From Streptomyces sp. S3(2020) (lineage in GTDB: Bacteria; Actinomycetota; Actinomycetes; Streptomycetales; Streptomycetaceae), in contig NZ_JABERD010000025.1 of assembly GCF_013044505.1 (NCBI RefSeq), forward strand, positions 1 to 64,000: 64,000 nt of DNA, in the 5' to 3' direction. The stretch's first letter is position 1. Each line of letters begins with the position of its first letter. A model generated the notes under the pieces. The model was not told where the DNA came from and did not search any database. It worked only from the letters and a program-made list of their open reading frames with translations. Below are positions 62,674-64,000 of the stretch, in pieces. A program made the translations under genes and the position numbers.

Positions 62674-63489
62674 TCAGGGCTTGCGGGCGAGGCCTCCGTG
62701 TTCAGCGATGACTTCCGGGGCCGGACTTGTCGCTTCGGGGCGCCACTGGGTGACTGGGACGACGCCGGGCTCCAGGAGGTCCAGACCGTCGAAGAGCGAC
62801 GTGATCTCGTCGACGGTGCGCAGGTTGTACGGGACGGCGCCGCTCTCGTTGTACGCGTCCTGGGCCTGCTCGAAGATCGGGTCGATGCCGCGCGAACCAT
62901 CGTTGACGGAGAGGTAGCTGCCGGACGGCAGTGCTCCCATCAGCTGGTCGACGATCGAGCGCGCCTGACCGGTGTCGGCGACGTGGCCCAGGATGTTGCT
63001 GAGGATGAGCGCCGTTGGCCGACTGAGGTCCAGTGTGTCGGCGGCGGCCGCCAGGATGCGGTCCGGGGCGTGCACGTCGGCATCGATGTAGGAGGTCGCC
63101 CCCTGCGGCGTGGAGGAGAGCAGGTCACGGGCGTGCGCCAGGACCAACGGGTCGTTGTCGACGTAGACGATCCGGGAGCCGGAGGCGATTCGCTGGGCGA
63201 CCTCATGGGTGTTGTCGGCGCTCGGCAGGCCTGTTCCGACGTCGAGGAACTGGCGTATGCCCGCTTCGGCGGCCAGGTACGTGATGTTGCGGCGCAGGAA
63301 CGCGCGGCTGCCACGGGCGATGGTCACGATGCCGGGGAACACGGCGGTGTACGCGTCACCGGCCTGCTCGTCGACGGGGTAGTGGTCCTTCCCGCCCAGC
63401 CAGTAGTTCCAGATACGGGCCGAGTGCGGGACCGAGGTGTCGATCCCCTGAGGCGCCGCCTGCCCGGGCGACGTCGCGTGGTCGTTCAT
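62674..63489 (-). CDS. SAM-dependent methyltransferase (PF04672 / DUF574)
   Basis: 271 residues from the ATG at 63489. It opens with the family signature IDTSVPHSARIWNYWLGGKD. The SAM motif is RQFLDVGTGLPSADNTHEVA, then IVYVDNDPLVLAHARDLL. These proteins are abundant in Streptomyces; some modify antibiotics, but the substrate of this one is unknown. The ribosome binding site is weak. Lone gene, transcribed away from the ferric-reductase-like gene. Confidence 0.92.
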   Translation of the reverse strand: MNDHATSPGQAAPQGIDTSVPHSARIWNYWLGGKDHYPVDEQAGDAYTAVFPGIVTIARGSRAFLRRNITYLAAEAGIRQFLDVGTGLPSADNTHEVAQRIASGSRIVYVDNDPLVLAHARDLLSSTPQGATSYIDADVHAPDRILAAAADTLDLSRPTALILSNILGHVADTGQARSIVDQLMGALPSGSYLSVNDGSRGIDPIFEQAQDAYNESGAVPYNLRTVDEITSLFDGLDLLEPGVVPVTQWRPEATSPAPEVIAEHGGLARKP

Positions 63490-63727
63490 GCGCACCATCC
63501 GTCTCTGCCGAAGCAAGAAGTATCAGTCACAACTACCTACCTGCCCGGTCGCCCGTCGAATACGACGATTGGCGGTCAGACAGGAAGGTTCCGGCATGAA
63601 CGGAACCGGCTCATCGGCCGTATTCTTACGCGATCGAGGTGGGTATCCAGCCAAGTACCTCGGTCTTCATGGGGTTTGTGCACACGGGTCGCACGCGTAC
63701 CGCGACCCCGGGGGAGTGGGGGCAACC

Positions 63728-64000
63728 ATGGTGGCGGAGAGCCAAACGGTGCGGACAGGCACCGTACGTCCGGTGGACGCGGCGCGCTGGGCGATGTGGA
63801 CATTCGTCCTCGTCAACGTGGCCGTCATCGAGGCACTGTTCATCAGCGCCGGGTCGGGCAAGAACGATGTGCTGACGGTCGCCAAGTTCTTCGGACTGCA
63901 CGCGGCCCTGCTGATAATGATGCAACTGCTGCTGGTGGCCCGGCTGCCGTGGCTGGACCGCCGCATCGGCATGGACCGGCTCACGGTGTGGCATCGCTGG
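63728..64000 (+). CDS. Membrane protein, ferric-reductase-like N terminus (partial, runs off window)
   Basis: The ATG follows GGGGGAGTGGGGG. The first 91 residues contain two helices (MWTFVLVNVAVIEALFISAG and FFGLHAALLIMMQLLLVARL) and then LPWLDRRIGMDRLTVWHRW. This matches the start of ferric-reductase-like transmembrane proteins fused to FAD/NAD ferredoxin reductases. The rest is outside the window, so the assignment is provisional. Confidence 0.7.
   Translation, partial: MVAESQTVRTGTVRPVDAARWAMWTFVLVNVAVIEALFISAGSGKNDVLTVAKFFGLHAALLIMMQLLLVARLPWLDRRIGMDRLTVWHRW

Noticed and set aside
1..64000. Search for insertion sequences, integrases, CRISPR arrays and rRNA.
   Set aside because: No transposase or integrase motif, no spaced direct repeats and no rRNA-like sequence were found.

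Overview
The window is chromosomal DNA from a high-GC actinomycete, almost certainly a Streptomyces. The evidence is very high GC at third codon positions, frequent GTG and TTG starts, DmdR/IdeR-type iron boxes, TerD, Tat and lipoprotein signals, and a 2-methylisoborneol locus next to a family 2B encapsulin (the old EshA). About 52 genes or gene remnants can be supported.

Layout. 1-3.4 kb: two sugar ABC permeases and a divergent LacI-type regulator sharing twin operators. 3.6-6.1 kb: an unknown protein, a cut TetR remnant abutting an unknown gene, and an alpha/beta hydrolase behind an upstream-ORF leader. 6.1-12.3 kb: AI-2E-type permease, membrane protein, TerD, Spo0M, TatA and an MFS transporter; TerD, Spo0M and TatA share a palindrome CTACA-N4-TGTAG. 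12.4-16.5 kb: a phosphotransferase, then a Kup remnant, an NRPS fragment (A-PCP-E) and a lipoprotein remnant joined end to end inside coding sequence. 16.5-24.8 kb: an iron-regulated transport region with three iron boxes, an asymmetric heterodimeric ABC exporter, a small HTH protein and a complete siderophore importer. 24.9-26.1 kb: a GNAT acetyltransferase and a second IF-1, behind a leader related to the one at 5.2 kb. 26.1-36.9 kb: SUKH protein, DHFR-like reductase, serine hydrolase, HTH membrane protein, phytase, NfeD-flotillin pair, cation antiporter and PucR-like regulator. 36.9-43.5 kb: MreB-like protein with two DksA-like zinc proteins, a two-component system, and SecDF. 43.8-51 kb: a GH9 cellulase relic, secreted phospholipase C, hemerythrin, M4 protease and a secreted hydrolase. 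51-56 kb: winged-helix protein, GPP methyltransferase, 2-MIB synthase and encapsulin shell. 56.2-64 kb: OsmC, two polysaccharide-degrading enzymes (the first with a frameshifted Tat signal), GNAT, LamG protein, a SAM methyltransferase and the start of a membrane protein.

The strongest candidate for an undescribed system is the pair of leaders at 5168-5341 and 24875-25062. Both have an A-rich box four bases before a TTG-type -35, a TA-C/G-CTT -10, a strong ribosome binding site, a 17-codon upstream ORF, and a long-range stem (GGTGCTCC with GGAGCGCC). The peptides differ because the reading frame is shifted, but the RNA arms are conserved, and a competing stem lies next to the ribosome binding site of the main gene. 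One leader drives a GNAT plus an IF-1 paralogue and the other an alpha/beta hydrolase. I infer a WhiB7/WblC-type, ribosome-sensing attenuation regulon. The second candidate is the CTACA-N4-TGTAG regulon at 9.0-10.6 kb.
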